A stretch of 64,000 nucleotides of DNA, taken from positions 2,232,001 to 2,296,000 of the forward strand of contig NC_068562.1 of NCBI RefSeq assembly GCF_022201045.2, in the 5' to 3' direction. Within the stretch, counting starts at the first letter, position 1. Every line of letters starts with the position of its first letter. This DNA is from Citrus sinensis (taxonomy: Eukaryota > Streptophyta > Magnoliopsida > Sapindales > Rutaceae). The position numbers and the translations under genes were made by a program. Below are positions 14,160 to 28,001 of this stretch, piece after piece. The notes beneath the pieces were generated by a model, which was given only the letters and a program-made list of their open reading frames with translations, had not been told where the DNA came from and did no database searches.

Positions 14160-14553
14160 TTATGCTTCAGCCCTGCGGATTAGAAAAATAAAAGCCAGGC
14201 AGCAAAAAGTGCTCTGCTGACACAAATTAACTAGCTTTTTTAACATGTGATGCTTGCTGCAATGATAATGAATTTTAAAATAGATACCTGCGCTTTTCAT
14301 TGCTGGTGTCGTTTTGTGCATAATCAGGAAGAGGCACTCTGTCTGACTCAATGCTCTTGATGTCATCAACGAGCATCTCATACCGCCTTTTCACTTCCTC
14401 ATCGCTTGTTCCCCCAACAATCTTGGCTATGATTTGCCATCGATCAGGGGTATCCTTATCGTATATTGCCAGAGCATTTTCAAACAACTTGTTTTTCTTG
14501 GCTGTCCAACTCGACCCCGAAATAGTAGAAGTACGCTGACCGGAATATTCCAT
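14160..14553 (-). CDS. RL: RADIALIS-like SANT/MYB-related protein
   Basis: This is a small single-SANT-domain protein of the RADIALIS-like (RL/RSM) family. Members are short nuclear proteins that compete with DRIF-type MYB partners and shape floral and seedling development. Exons on the minus strand are 14553-14288 and 14172-14160, joined by a GT-AG intron, giving 92 aa; the last exon codes only four residues. The SANT domain covers roughly residues 8-62, with [16 protein letters not shown] at its start and the [13 protein letters not shown] helix at its end. I chose the ATG at 14553 (MEYSGQRTS) because it gives the usual short N-terminus; upstream in-frame ATGs exist but would add unusual hydrophobic residues. 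The intron position and tail length match family members as I remember them. Confidence 0.9.
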
Positions 14554-16606
14554 ATATATAGGTAAACAATGGAAGCAAGTTGTACTCAAAGGGAAACGAA
14601 GGCGAATTTTCAAGAAGACCAGAGGTGCTTAAGCAGAATGTATAGAGAGAGAAGAGAAGCTCATGAACAGTGAAATGTGAACTATCCTGGCAAATTAAAT
14701 GGAGAAATGAAATGTGAGTGCAAGACTCTAGTCAAGATAGAAAGGGAAGCGAAGTTGCTATGCAGGCGGCGACCAAACCAGAAACGAATGGAGTGTACAG
14801 TGAGGTGCAAGTTGGCTAAAACTAAGTTTGTATATCGCATATATATTATATTATATTAGCCATAAAACACGAAGCAAAAGGATATCAATATTTTCGTTGC
14901 TTTTTTTAAGTGTTAGTCAGCCCACAGCAGCTTGCTTTTTCCTTTTGTCTTTTCTTTTGGTTAATTAATTACTTCTTTTCCAAGTCTTCAAAATTTTTCC
15001 TACATATTTTATTAACTGGGAGTACGACGTTCTTATATAGTTTATGAGCATGTGGGCTTTTTATTATTCAAAAAATTATTTAAGGTTCTTGAAAGAAACG
15101 AACCCACTTGCATAACCCAGAATATTATAGCTGTCTCAACACGTAGATCAAGAATGTGACCAAAAGTCTAAAAGCCAGATCCTGTGCTCCTAATCTTGTC
15201 TGTATGAACGATTAAAGGTTGAAAAACATTTTTGAATACTCCTGTTCATTTGAGTTGGAGAGATAGAATACAACTTTCTTTTTTTTCTTTTTAAAAATTT
15301 TTTAGAATACAACTTAAAGTGGCAACGAAACACTAGTTATTATCTATTGCAAGGCATTTGTAAATTATAACTTCAAACCTGAGGAGTATTTGAAAGTGTT
15401 TTTCGTAATAAACATGTCTGATCCTTCGCAAAATTCATTTGTGATATCATCAGCTTTTATTCCATATTTTCTGCTAATGCTCTTCTGGCAAGTATATTGC
15501 AAGTAGGCGAATCGATGCAGATGAGGATGCCAATTGAACATTGATATTCCAGTCTATGATGGATACAAGAGTAGCGACCCTTTTTTTTTTATATCTGAGT
15601 TGTTAAGAAGGTACTGCCCATTGATAGTAACTTAAGGAAAGCAGCTGAGGCCGAGAGCTAAGAGATTAATAAAAAAAAAAGAAAGCCGAGAGGCCGGAGC
15701 TGCTAACCAACTGGCAACTTGTCATTAATCAAGAATTAGTTCCAGGATGGCAAACATCGTTATTGCTAATTTTGGTTAATATTCGAGTGCTCTAGGATAA
15801 GAATCAAGTGTGGAAGCTGAGCTCTATAGGCCTGAATTACGGGATCAGAGAGATTTAATTTACAAAGTTGGCATCATTTAATTATTCAGATAAGGTTAAG
15901 ATGTAGAGATTTCCCTGTCACAAGAAGCACAAGAAATCTTTCAGGCACGTGATGCGACTTTCATGCCTAATAAACGTGGTTGTTCACTAGCGTCGAGGAC
16001 TTTCAAGTTCTTTGAGAAAGCAAAGGCCGCTTAACGGGCTAAATAATCAGATTCTATCTTAAAAAGGTTCTTTTAAAACCCAACGGGTGAGAAAAGCCCT
16101 AATTTATTTTTCAAGCACCTTACTTATCTTGGAGATTTGTATTCGGATGATCAATAAAATAAAATTACTTGAAATTCAGTCAACCATGCTCTTAGAAGTA
16201 AATAAAAACTTAGTTGTTAACGTAAAGGATTTTTAAATTGACTTGTTAATCACTCCAAATATGCAGTAAGGTCAAAATTTGCTAATTTCTCTGTTCCTAC
16301 AATTAATTTAATATTCAATTTTATGCGAGAAAAAATCAAGTGTGGAAGCTGTTAACGTAATGTGCAAGTTACCTCCATCTGTTGCACTTGGTTCGACCTC
16401 ATGCGAGAAAAAATCTAATGTCAACATTAAATAATATTCATCTCTTCCCCACTTAATGAGAATCCCCAAAAGCCCTATCTCCTTTGAGATTTTTGCCTTC
16501 CATAAGCAATGCCTATCTATTGTAAGATTCCTAATTATTAAAATGGTATAAAACTGACGTGTACCCTTGTGCCGTGGATTGGTTTTTATTGCAAACAAGG
16601 CCTCTT
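14554..16606. other. Intergenic region upstream of the RL gene
   Basis: The first part is the promoter and 5' UTR of the RADIALIS-like gene. A 60-codon open stretch on the plus strand at 14677 overlaps that 5' region and shows no domain. The rest, to 16.6 kb, contains no supported gene, RNA or structured repeat. Confidence 0.5.
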
Positions 16607-16977
16607 AACTTATTCCTTCTTAACCACTTGGGCTAAGCCCAAGTGGCTAGAGCCCCTCCCTCACATTTATGAGGGAAGGGGTTCGAGCCTCCGCAGTCGC
16701 ATTGTAGGGGTTTAATTTAAATATTCTTCCTTGGAGCCCTTGAGCTCGAGTGAAGACAGTCTTTCTCCCAGGATGGGAGTTTGACATCCCTCGAATATTT
16801 GAGAGGGTTAAAAATCTGAGCTGTGTCATATCAACATTCATATCAATAGGACTCAGTACAAATATATGATTGTACATATCAATTATACTCTCATGTAATA
16901 TGAGTTGTAATTTGAACTGTAATTTGAGCAATAGTCTCATGTAATCAAAAAAAAAAAAAAACTTATTCCTTCTTAAC
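16607..16977 (+). mobile_element. Complete tRNA-derived SINE with target duplication
   Basis: The element runs from about 16625 to 16959 and ends in an A-tract at 16947-16960. An 18-bp direct repeat (AACTTATTCCTTCTTAAC) flanks it at 16607-16624 and 16960-16977, the expected mark of LINE-assisted insertion. A box B-like GGTTCGAGCCTCC lies near 16680 and a box A-like TGGCTAGAGC near 16644. The perfect duplication suggests a fairly young copy. SINE family name is not assigned. Confidence 0.85.
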
Positions 16978-17666
16978 TGATTTATTATGGCTAAGCCCAA
17001 CATTTAATATTCAATTTTATTCGGGAAATGGACATGAATTAGATGAAAATCCTATCCCCTCTCTATTGTGCCCATTTTTAGCTTTTATTTTTTTTAATAA
17101 TTCCTAGTAAATATATTTTAATATAAAACCCTAATATATATATAGAATAATATCAATGAGAGATAATGTAAAGAATTGAATAAAATTTGTCAATGCCTCA
17201 ATTATATAGACAATAACACCTCTATTTTGTGGATGAGTCACATATGGATTATGTTGTAATATTGATAATATTAATTCTGTTTGATGGAAATATTTTTCGA
17301 CCTAGTTTATTTTGATATTTTTGTTTTGGTATAATGATTTATACTATTATTATAATATAATTTTATCAAGTTTATAAAATAAAATTATTAGTTATTTAAA
17401 AATTAAATTTTTTTAGAATCTGTTTTTATTAATTTGGGATTCTCCTTTCCTTCCCTCAAATAATTATAACGAGGATTTAAGCAGTACTTTGGGGATGGGG
17501 ACGGTCAATCCCTTCCCCTCTTTATTGCCACTCCTAAGTAAATTAATAGGTAAAAATCATCACATGTAAAAATCATATCAATTGCGTCGCATTCATGTGT
17601 TAGCCAGCTTAGAAAACTCATCTTGTTAATTAGCCTGATTGTAAAACTAGAAGGGAAAATGAAAAA
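16978..17666. other. AT-rich intergenic region
   Basis: Nothing supportable is seen between the SINE and the tRNA-Gln gene. Confidence 0.5.
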
Positions 17667-17737
17667 GGTCCCACCGAGATTTGAACTCGGGTTACTGGAT
17701 TCAGAGTCCAATGTCCTAACCACTAGACCATGAGACC
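17667..17737 (-). tRNA. tRNA-Gln-CUG: tRNA-Gln (anticodon CTG)
   Basis: On the minus strand a full 71-nt cloverleaf is present. The acceptor stem GGTCTCA pairs with TGGGACC with one G-T pair, the D arm is GTC..GAC around TAGTGGTTAG, the anticodon arm TTGGA-CTCTGAA-TCCAG gives anticodon CTG, and the T arm is CCGAG-TTCAAAT-CTCGG. CCA is not encoded, as usual for eukaryotes. It should decode CAG. Confidence 0.93.
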
Positions 17738-18549
17738 AACGGTGAACAGAACGTCGTTGTCAACAGAGAAGTAAAGTCAGGAGCACACTACTAAATCCCA
17801 CAATGCTAAAGTTTAGTTTTTGATTAATTTCCTATGTTTAGATAGCCATATTTTTTAAAATTTCAATTTATGCCATTTTTTTTAAGAAGAGAAAAAGGTA
17901 TTCATCAATCCACCTTATTTTTACCTTACCTTTTGTAGGGGTAAGTATTGGATATTGCACCATATATGTTGGCATATAATTTATGTCATCCCATTATATT
18001 TTCTTTAGATCGGATTAGTTCTTGATTGATATGAACAATCGGATCAGATTGCATTACTTATTAAAAAATAATAATAATAATTAAATATAAAAATAACTAT
18101 AGATTTAGTGAGTTTTATGTGAAAATTGTCAAAAAAACTCTAAATTCGAATTTAATCTGAAATATCATTTAAATCGAAATTCATCCGAACTTAAATTCAT
18201 TTGAGATAATCATCCTTCAATTTATTTCGAATTGATTTTGAGGTTCGAATTTGATTCAAATGATTTTTTTTTTCAATCCACATAATTTGAAATCTAATTA
18301 GATACATCTGAGTAGTGAATTCGATCCGAATCTAATAATCTTTAGAATAAAAATAAGCGTAACTTAAAATTTTTAAAAGTAAATGGAGCGGTTTGAATAT
18401 AGTGGGGATAATTGGAAATTCAACCCAGTATTAATCCACTGTCGCAAATGGGTCCATTTCAACTTTGCTAGACTCCAGCACTCCCTCCACGTAAGAACTC
18501 AAAATTTTGTCGCGCATTGTGACACTTCGAGTCTCCTACGGAGGAGTAA
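17738..18549. other. Intergenic region and PYROXD2-A promoter
   Basis: AT-rich sequence with no supported gene. From 18000 to 18350 there are scattered imperfect inverted stretches (GATCGGAT / ATCCGAAT-like) that may be remains of an old MITE, but no boundaries are visible. The last 150 bases form the promoter and 5' UTR of the next gene. Confidence 0.45.
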
Positions 18550-21500
18550 ATGTGGAGAAGGAGCTTTAGCAACGGCGTTAGCTTGACACGGACGTTAAAG
18601 GGTAAGAAATGGGACGCGCTGGTGATCGGCGGAGGCCACAACGGCTTGATAGCCGCCGCTTATTTGGCTCGCGGAGGCCTCTCAGTGGCCGTGCTCGAGC
18701 GGCGCCACGTCATCGGTGGGGCAGCCGTGACTGAAGAGCTTATCCCTGGCTTCAAGTTCTCTCGCTGCAGCTACCTTCAAAGCCTGCTCCGCCCCTCGGT
18801 CATTAGGTGGTTCCACTCCACACTTTAGTAATTAAAACGCCTCTGATCGTGTATTGCCACATTTTCTTTACATTATATTGCTAATCGAATCGACAATGCT
18901 TTAAAATGATAAAACCTGAAGGGAATTAGAGTTGAAAAAACATGGCTTAAAGTTGTTAAAGCCAATTGCGACGTCGTTCACACCATGTCTTGATGGCCTT
19001 TACCTTCTCCTGGGGTTTGATGATCAACAGAATAATTCAGAGATTTCCAAATTCTCAAAACGTGATGCCGATACATATCCAAGGTTCTTTGAATTTATTT
19101 TTTGCTGTTAGATTGTTGTGTATGGACTATTTATTTATTAAATGTCTCTTCTGAAAGGTAATTCCCCCCCCCCCCCCCTTTTCCTGGCTAATTAACAGAT
19201 ATGAAAATGAGCTTTCTAAATTCTGTAAAATCATGGATTTTCTTTTGGATTCACCTCCACCTGAAGCTTTGCATGGAGATTTATCCTTTCATGATCTACT
19301 GAGGGACAAGATGCAAAAATCAGTTTTCTGGGCGCGTTGTCTGCGGCATGTCTTGTCGTTAGGCCAAAAGGATCTGGTGTATGTATCATTTGGACCACAA
19401 ATGTTATTTACTTCATAAAAAAAGAAAAGAAAGTAAATGCATACATGTGTCATTTTGATTGTTGTGAAAACTATATGATAATGATTTATTAACACTCAGC
19501 TTTGTAATATTTTGATAGGGATTTTATGGACATCCTATTGTCCCCAACGACAAAGATTTTAAACAAGTGGTTTGAGGTTGTCATAGCTTAATGATTTGAA
19601 TAAATTCAATGTCATGTTCTTTTATTCAATAAATCTTGTAATTTAAATCTTATATACTAGGCTTCAAAATTTGTGAAACTATGAAGGTGTTTCTGACATG
19701 AATATTTGGTGTATGATCCCATACAACTATTGCATTTGAAGCGCAATATATAATTTGTGTCAGTAGTGTTATTGATGTGTTTTTTTTTTTCCTGAAAAAT
19801 TTAAAAATTATTCCTGCAAATGGAATTTCCTCTGCTTACGTTACAAATTTACTATTAGATGAATGAATTGAAGCTTGGTTTCAGAGTGATGAGGGTGTTG
19901 TCATGAATATGAAACTTCTTACTGAATGTCGCTCTTTGGTTATCTCTTTATATGTTACATGTTGTTGTATTCCACTAATTTACCATTAGTGATTAAATTC
20001 ATCAAGTGCTTTGATCTTCATGAGTGTGTGGGGGTGTTTGTTTTATTTTGTCTTTCTTGATTTTCCTGATTTTATCTTTTGCTAAATACAGAGTGATGTA
20101 TTGAAGGCAACAGTGGCAGCAGATGCTATCACTGGGAGTATGGTAGGACTTCTCTTTTTTATCCTCATTTGAAGTTAGATTTCATTTTGATTTAGTAGAA
20201 TGATACAATTAAATTTTATGAAATTGTTTCACACACTGATGTTTTTTATTATCTATCTACACCCGTTTCTCTAAGTATTAACAACATTTAGGTGTGAGGA
20301 TGATCATCCTTTCACCTTGCTTTCTTTTAAGGTTCAGATCTTTTTTTGCATTACTGAAAAAATACAAAAGGATGTTGGTTTAAACTGACTGATGTTAGAT
20401 TCAGTGTCAATCTATCTCAAAATCCGGAGTCTGGGGTTGTGTGGTGCTCTACTGAATTAATTGTACATTGCTCAATTGGCACTCTCAATTATTCTAGGCA
20501 AGTATCCATGCACCCGGGAGTGGATACGTGCTGCTGCATCATGTTATGGGTGAAACTGATGGTGATCGTAACCTTTGGTCGTAAGTATTTCATTTGTGAA
20601 GTTGATGTAAATCGTAATGATGCTACTGTAAACTGCAAAATAGTAAGGTACAAATTGTCAAGTTCAAAATTAGATCTATTTTACTATCCCATGCATTATT
20701 CCAGCTTGGATGTTTGTAATCACCTGAGGCTTTTAACTCATGTTCCAAATTTTTCTCTCAATCACCCTTGATATGATACAAGGATGATGGATCGGTTCCA
20801 GCAATTCAGTACTTCTCCATTTCAAGATCTGTAATAAAGAGGATATTAGTAGTGAATTGGGATAATTTGTGGAATAAAATAACAAGGTTAAAAGACAGTT
20901 GTAAATGGCAAAGCGTGAGTTTACATCATTGTAAGTTAACAAGTTTATTTATGTTATGATTGGGTTGGACTTCTCTATATGATTGAGTATCTTACTACTC
21001 CTTGCAACAAATTGGAAACACCTGGTCTACAACACACGTCGACTTTTATGATTGGTAGTGTCAAACTATTTGAATTTCATGACCTCAAGAGGTTATGTAT
21101 CAAGGAGATAATTTTAGTTCAATTGCTTCACAAAAGCTTTTGAACAGATTCATAAAAAATTCGAACAGATGATTTTAGTTCAATTGTCTTCCTTTTCCAA
21201 TTCCATTAAAAATTCCATGAACTTAGCATGCGGTTTTAGTATATTTCTTGTTTTCCTTGGAATGGATTTGAGTATATTTTTTGTTTTCCTTGAGTGCATA
21301 TTATATTACATTAGGGTTGTACAAGATCCACTTAAATAACATAATGCTATGGACAGAATAGTTAGAGAGAGAGAGAAGTTCAATTTATCAATAAAGCTCC
21401 CCTCGTACCATCCAGGTTTCCCACAAAAAGGGGGGGGGGTGTGAATTAGTTAAAGTATAACAAATGCTTTTTGGTTAGCGAGAACATTTAATTCAACCAG

Positions 21501-24151
21501 CATATAGCTGAAATATATTAGTTATAGTATGTAAAATGAGCTTTTCATGCTAGAGTTACATTCCTTGTAGGCATGTTGAAGGTGGGATGGGTTCAGTATC
21601 CTTGGCCATAAGTAAAGCTGCCACCAAAGCTGGTGCACATATTCTAGTGAATACAGAGGTGTGTTTAGTGTTCTTCCTCATGTTGTGTTAATTATTTTTT
21701 ACACAACTCTTTCATTCAAGCATACCTCTTAACCTATGCAATACTGGAGCCTTGGTCTGGAGTGAAGATGTGAATATAACTGCAATGTATTTTTCTTTGA
21801 GTTTGACCTTTTAATGATCCACTCTTGTGTATTTAATGAGTTATTTAATTTCCTCTCGTCTTTATTCCTTTCCACAGTATTATTTGAATAGTTTGCTATG
21901 GTTTTTCATTAGATTTTATGTTCCTGGGTTTTGAACTTTTTATCTTTGCATACAGGTTTCACAAATAATGATCGGAGACTCTGGTGAAGTAGATGGGGTT
22001 GGTTCACTTTATGCATTGCGTCGACTGAGTTGATCTAAAGGTTTAATCAGACTATCAGATAATTTACTATGTTGTTTAACTAGGTATTGCTAGTTGATGG
22101 GACACGAGTTCATTCTTCATTTGTTTTGTCAAATGCAACCCCTTATAAGACTTTCATGGTAAGAAGTGTATTGCTGGTAATCTTTTTGTTCAAAAGTTAT
22201 GTCTGATTAAAGATTAATGTGATGATTCATGTTGTACAAACTTTCCTTACTATCAGATATTTCCTCTCAAAACTTAAGTTTTTCTAGTGCAGGGATTGGT
22301 TCCTCGAGATGTTTTACCAGATGATTTTCTTCGTGCTATTAAGTACTCAGACTACCACTCTGTAAGATTGCTTAATTAATAGCTTCTATTGCTGATGCCC
22401 GGCAAAATGTTAAACTTTATGCCCCTTTCATTTTTCAATCTCTAATTTCAGATTACTTTGTAATTTTGAATCATTATTTCTTTAAGATGTTGTTGTTGAT
22501 TCATCACTATTGTTTCATTGGTTTGAAATTAATGGATTCTCAATCCTTGTTAATCAAGATCTACTGATTAAATCAGGGAGTTACGAAAATCAATGTTGCT
22601 GTTGATAAATTGCCACAATTTCATTGTTTCAAGTCAAGCCAACTTGAGGTGGGCCCTCATCATACAGCCACTGTACACATTGGTTGTGAAAGGTATGCTT
22701 TTATTTTTATGCTTAAAACGTATTGCATGGGATCTTCTTTTCTTTTTTAAATGAGGTTGTCCAATTGCCTGCACCTACTTCTATAACTGGTTATGCCTGC
22801 TTTTGCAAGTGGTATTGTTGTGTTATATGCCTGGATTAAAATAATGTTGAAAATTAGAGATTCAATCTCCCAATTTGATACCAGCTTGTTACGTGCACAG
22901 GTTTTAGAACTGAATTGTTTAATTTTAGAGTGTGATACTGCTACTGCTCATTATCGATTATTTATTTCATTTGTCAAGTATGGAAGAGATTGGCTCAGCT
23001 TGTCAAGATGCTTGGAATGGTTTACCATCGCGAAGGCCTGTTATGGAGATGACAATTCCTTCTTCACTGGACAAAACTATTTCTCCGCCTGGTAAGGGCT
23101 TAGTTCCTTTTGCCTGCCTCAGTTTTCTTGGACAACTGCTATTTTTTCTTCACTGAAGGTAAAAAAAGGTAAAAAAACTGCAAATAATTTTCTCAAGGAG
23201 AGAAACGAAAGTGCAATAAATTGGACACTTTGTCGATACTTTCAAGTTGTAGATAATGCTCTTACTTACATATTATGTGTTCAACCTATGAGGTATGTTA
23301 TTTTACCTAACTAAATTATGATTGTAGAAGAATGATCTGCACATTTTCTTGTAGGTAAACATGTTGTCAGCTTATTCACACAATACACACCGTATAAACC
23401 TTCAGATGGTAGCTGGGAAGATCCTACATACAGAGTGAGTTGCAGTTCCAACTAGTTCAATTTTTTGTCTTGTTCACTGCTTTGGTACTCTCTCAACTGT
23501 CGGTTTGCATTTCTATTTGATACATTAGAAGAAGATTTTTACACTTGTCATGTTCTTGCTTGTTAGCAAAACTAAACAGATGCATTGTGAGCTAATTGAT
23601 ATTGTCTCTGTAGGAATCATACGGGCAAAAATGTTTTAGTTTGATTGATGAATATGCCCCTGGCTTCAGCTCATCAGTAATTGGTTACGACTTGCTGACA
23701 CCACCTGATCTCGAAAGAGAATTTGGTCTTACAGGTAATTTGACTTCCCAGCCGTAGACCTGTAAGTAGTGCCTATTGGAAATTGACATGATGAATATCC
23801 ATAATCTTTAGCTAAACACTACACTTTTTTACTGCATTGTTGAGTTTACTAAATCTTGACCGTCCATGACAGGCGGAAATATTTTTCATGGTGCTATGGG
23901 TTTGGACTCCCTTTTCTTGATGCGACCTGTCAAAGGATGGTAATGCTTAACAACTGGGGATGATCCATGAAATTTTTATAATAAGAGACAGAAATCATTT
24001 TCTTTAAAATTACAGGTCAGGTTACAGGACTCCGGTAAGAGGGTTATACTTGTGTGGGAGCGGATCACATCCTGGAGGTGGAGTAATGGGTGCACCTGGT
24101 CGCAACGCTGCTCATGTCGTTCTACAAGATTTCAAGAAGCAATCTCGTTAG
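18550..24151 (+). CDS. PYROXD2: PYROXD2-like FAD/NAD(P)-binding oxidoreductase, copy A
   Basis: This flavoprotein of the phytoene-dehydrogenase-like amine oxidase superfamily is the plant counterpart of animal PYROXD2; its substrate is not established. Sixteen exons: 18550-18806, 18922-19083, 19199-19378, 19519-19576, 20092-20142, 20498-20580, 21571-21658, 21956-21997, 22084-22158, 22293-22361, 22577-22692, 22979-23091, 23355-23434, 23614-23734, 23873-23939, 24016-24151. They sum to 1698 nt, 565 aa, open throughout. The N-terminal Rossmann motif [19 protein letters not shown] is followed by an acidic ERR that should bind the ribose. The C-terminal [13 protein letters not shown] is the second conserved FAD-contact block. 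The first residues (MWRRSFSNG) are basic and could be a mitochondrial signal. Copy B at 39.4-46.2 kb has 15 of 16 exons the same length; the copies differ by 3 codons in exon 1. A 15-base C tract sits in intron 2. Confidence 0.92.
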
Positions 24152-25810
24152 TTTAGATTAATAAGAGATGTCTAATACATGAAACTATGCATGTGTATGT
24201 GTTTGTCCGCATTATTGTAGAATAATAAAATATAGAAATCATTTCGATGCACTTATATATTACAAAACTTTTAATTTTGATGAATTTTCTTGTAAATACG
24301 TGACGCCCAGTTGACTAGAGTACTCATTACTTGATTACTTGACTGTTTTGTTTAATTTGGGTATTAAATTATAAAATTAAACTAAATTCATTATTGATGG
24401 TGTGTTTAGCAGCTTGCATTTACTGCATTGTATTATATTAAAATATTATTTTTACGCTAACCTGCAGTTTTTAATTATATTGCACTGCATTAAAAAAGTG
24501 ATTAATACAGTGAAAGGTGTATAAATAAACCTATGAGGAGTGGGGTTTTGGCTATTGCATTAAAATACTAATTATATTTTAAATATAGTTATTTTAACTT
24601 TTATTATTCAGTAAATTATATAAATTATAAAAATTATATAAATTAAATCAATTAAATATTAATTTATATTTATACCTAAATAATAAAATTTAAATTAAAT
24701 AACAATATAAAATAATAATAAACCTCAATATTTAATATATAAATGATAATACATTATTTTACTTTCGTTACATAAAATCATTTAAATTAAACAACGATAT
24801 TCCACATTAATAAATAAAAATAAGTTTATAATTTAATATTATATTGTTTATAATATAATATATTATATTACTACATAATACTAATTTTCCTTATAATATT
24901 AAGTTATACTATATTATAATGACTAATATATAGATATAAATTATATTAAATATTTTTATATAATTTATTAACAATATTATAGTATTTTATCATACATAGT
25001 ACAAAAATAAAATCATAAATTTTAATAATATTAATTTAATTATTATATTAATATAAAATCATATTATTTTATATAATACAGTTCATACTATACCAAATCT
25101 AATATGCACATTACAATTTAATACAATACACCTTAGTACAATATAGTTAATGGTGTGTTTGACATAATGCATTATATTGCATAATGATGTATTAAGCTAC
25201 AATATAGTTTTTATATCATTATTTATGTTACTATTAATTGTAAATTATTATCATTTAAATTTACTAATACTTAGGTACTTATTATTAGTTACATTAAACT
25301 ATTTAAAAATAATTAATTTTTATATATTAATTATTGTAATATAATGGCATAATGTAACATTTTATTGTACTTTTATACACTATTTAATGTTTATTATTAC
25401 TTATATTAAATTTAATAATAATAATAATAATATACTTAAATAATACTTCATGTAATTATATTTTTAATATAATTAATATAAAAATAAAAATATAATAGAA
25501 TATTAAATTAAAAACTTATTTTATTTATTAACTAATAATGCAGCCATTGATGCAGCCAAACATCAGACTGCACTCTTTCATTAAACACGTTCTGCCTAAA
25601 GTACTCGACAATCACTGGTCTGTGGAATGAATGAAAGAGTGCTTGTACTCATCAATATCAAATCAGCATATGTTCATAATTTTAAACTGTGACAGCATAT
25701 TATCATAAATGGCCAAAGTTTGGTGGGTTGTATAAAGGGAAAAATCCCTGTGAAAGAAGATTGAAAAAGAAAATCTCATCGAACAACAATTAAAAAAAAA
25801 AGGGCCAATA
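24152..25810. repeat. AT-rich MITE-like inverted region between PYROXD2-A and VPS39
   Basis: From about 24395 to 25565 the DNA is extremely AT-rich. Its left edge (GGTGTGTTTAGCAGC, then TGCATT) is an imperfect inverted match to its right edge (AATGCAGCC..GCAGCCAAACAT). A second, similar left edge (GGTGTGTTTGACATAATGC) occurs at about 25155, suggesting two nested or adjacent copies of one non-autonomous family. I could not fix a target duplication. The final 200 bases before 25811 are the VPS39 5' flank. Confidence 0.45.
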
Positions 25811-27960
25811 ATGGTACACAATGCCTTTGATTCGCTGGAGCTAATCAGCAATTGCTCGCCAAAAATCGATGCTGTCGCATCTTACGGCTTGAAAATCCTC
25901 CTTGGCTGTTCCGATGGCTCTCTCAAAATCTACAGTCCAGGGTCCTCAGAGTCCGACCGATCTCCACCGTCCGACTATCAGTCTCTCCGCAAGGAATCAT
26001 ACGAGCTTGAGAGAACCATTTCTGGCTTCTCGAAGAAGCCTATTTTGTCAATGGAGGTATTGGCCTCTAGACAGCTCCTCTTATCGCTCTCTGAATCGAT
26101 TGCTTTCCATAGGCTCCCCAATTTGGAGACAATCGCTGTGTTAACTAAAGCCAAAGGTGCTAATGTGTACTCATGGGACGATCGAAGAGGCTTTTTGTGT
26201 TTCGCCAGGCAAAAGAGAGTCTGTATTTTCAGACATGATGGTATTTACCTTAATTTATCTTTTGGTTCTGATCATTTGTAGAATTTAGAGAAAGAAACTT
26301 TTCAAAAATAACAATAGTTGTCAAATTTTAGATTTTGTACCTTATTTTTCTTATCAGTCACACTTTGTGAGAATTTGAGGCATATTGAGTGAATTCAACT
26401 GTTAGAAACTTTTATCGCTATTCACTTAGATTTTGTCCCACCAGGAAGAAGCAGCTGCAGCTTAGATGTGGGAATGAATGATATATATATATTTTTTCAA
26501 ATATTGATGTGAAAATAGAATTTGCTAATTCAGCTGCAGCTTGTAGTGGAAAGTTGAAGTTCAAAAATGTATTTGTGGTTAATCTGTATGTGTTGCTCTA
26601 GGGGGGCGAGGATTCGTAGAGGTAAAAGATTTTGGAGTACCAGATACTGTGAAGTCTATGTCTTGGTGCGGTGAAAATATATGTATAGCAATTAGGAAAG
26701 GATACATGATACTGAATGCGACAAATGGTGCATTGTCTGAGGTGTTTCCTTCTGGGAGAATTGGACCGCCATTAGTGGTCTCGCTTCTTTCTGGTGAACT
26801 CCTTCTTGGAAAGGTACTTGTCTTTGATGATCATTTGCTGCAAAACAAATTTATATTTTATAGTTTTTATATTTAGTTTAGATTAAATTTGGCAGACAAA
26901 AAAGTAACAATTCATTTCTTTTCCTGCTAGTTGCTATGTCTATGAAAGCTTTCCTTTCTATAGACATTCCTATGTTCTGCTTCTCTGTTCTTGTATGTTA
27001 AAATGTCCTTGAACTGCATATGAATAGAAAACCATTTTACGATGAATTAATGAACAAACTCGTTACCGTGTGTATTTAGAATGAATGCACCCATGATTAA
27101 TCGCTGCTTGGGGATCTCAAATTCCTAATTTACTGTATGCAAAACAAATATTGATTTCTGATATCAACTTATACAGCAGTTCAATATCTTGCTTGAGAGT
27201 TATTAAGGTAAAGTTTCTTACTGCTGTCAGGAGAACATTGGGGTATTTGTGGACCAAAATGGTAAGCTTCTTCAGGCAGACAGGATTTGCTGGTCAGAGG
27301 CACCTATCGCTGTTATCATCCAAAAGCCTTATGCAATTGCTTTGTTACCTAGACGTGTTGAGGTAGTCTGACTAAATGGTAGTTCATTTTCTTTAATTTG
27401 ATGGAAGTTTGGCATTTATGCGTTTCTGCTATTCTCTTTTACAGGTTCGATCTCTTCGAGTTCCGTATGCTTTGATACAGACAATTGTTCTCCAAAATGT
27501 CCGGCATCTTATTCCAAGCAGCAATGCTGTTATTGTTGCATTAGAAAATTCTATTTTTGGGCTCTTCCCTGTCCCTCTTGGCGCACAGGTATCTTAGTAC
27601 TCTTGATAAGGTCAATGTTATGTATAGATAGACATAGGATTTGTAAAAGCAAATTGGACTGATATAAGATTTCATGTGAATTAAGAATAATTCTTTTTAT
27701 AGTCTTATAATTGCCATTTATGTCTTTTGTTGCTTTATCATGCTTTTGGCCATGACTTGGTGGTCTAATGTAGAAAGAACACAATACCTTGCTTCAAGAA
27801 TTGCATAAGAATTTTTGTCTGTTAATGAATTGCAGATTGTACAATTGACAGCATCTGGGGATTTTGAGGAGGCTTTGGCCTTGTGCAAGCTGCTTCCACC
27901 AGAAGATGCAAGCCTTCGAGCTGCAAAGGAGGGATCAATTCACATAAGGTGAATATCCCT

Positions 27961-28001
<41 letters not shown>

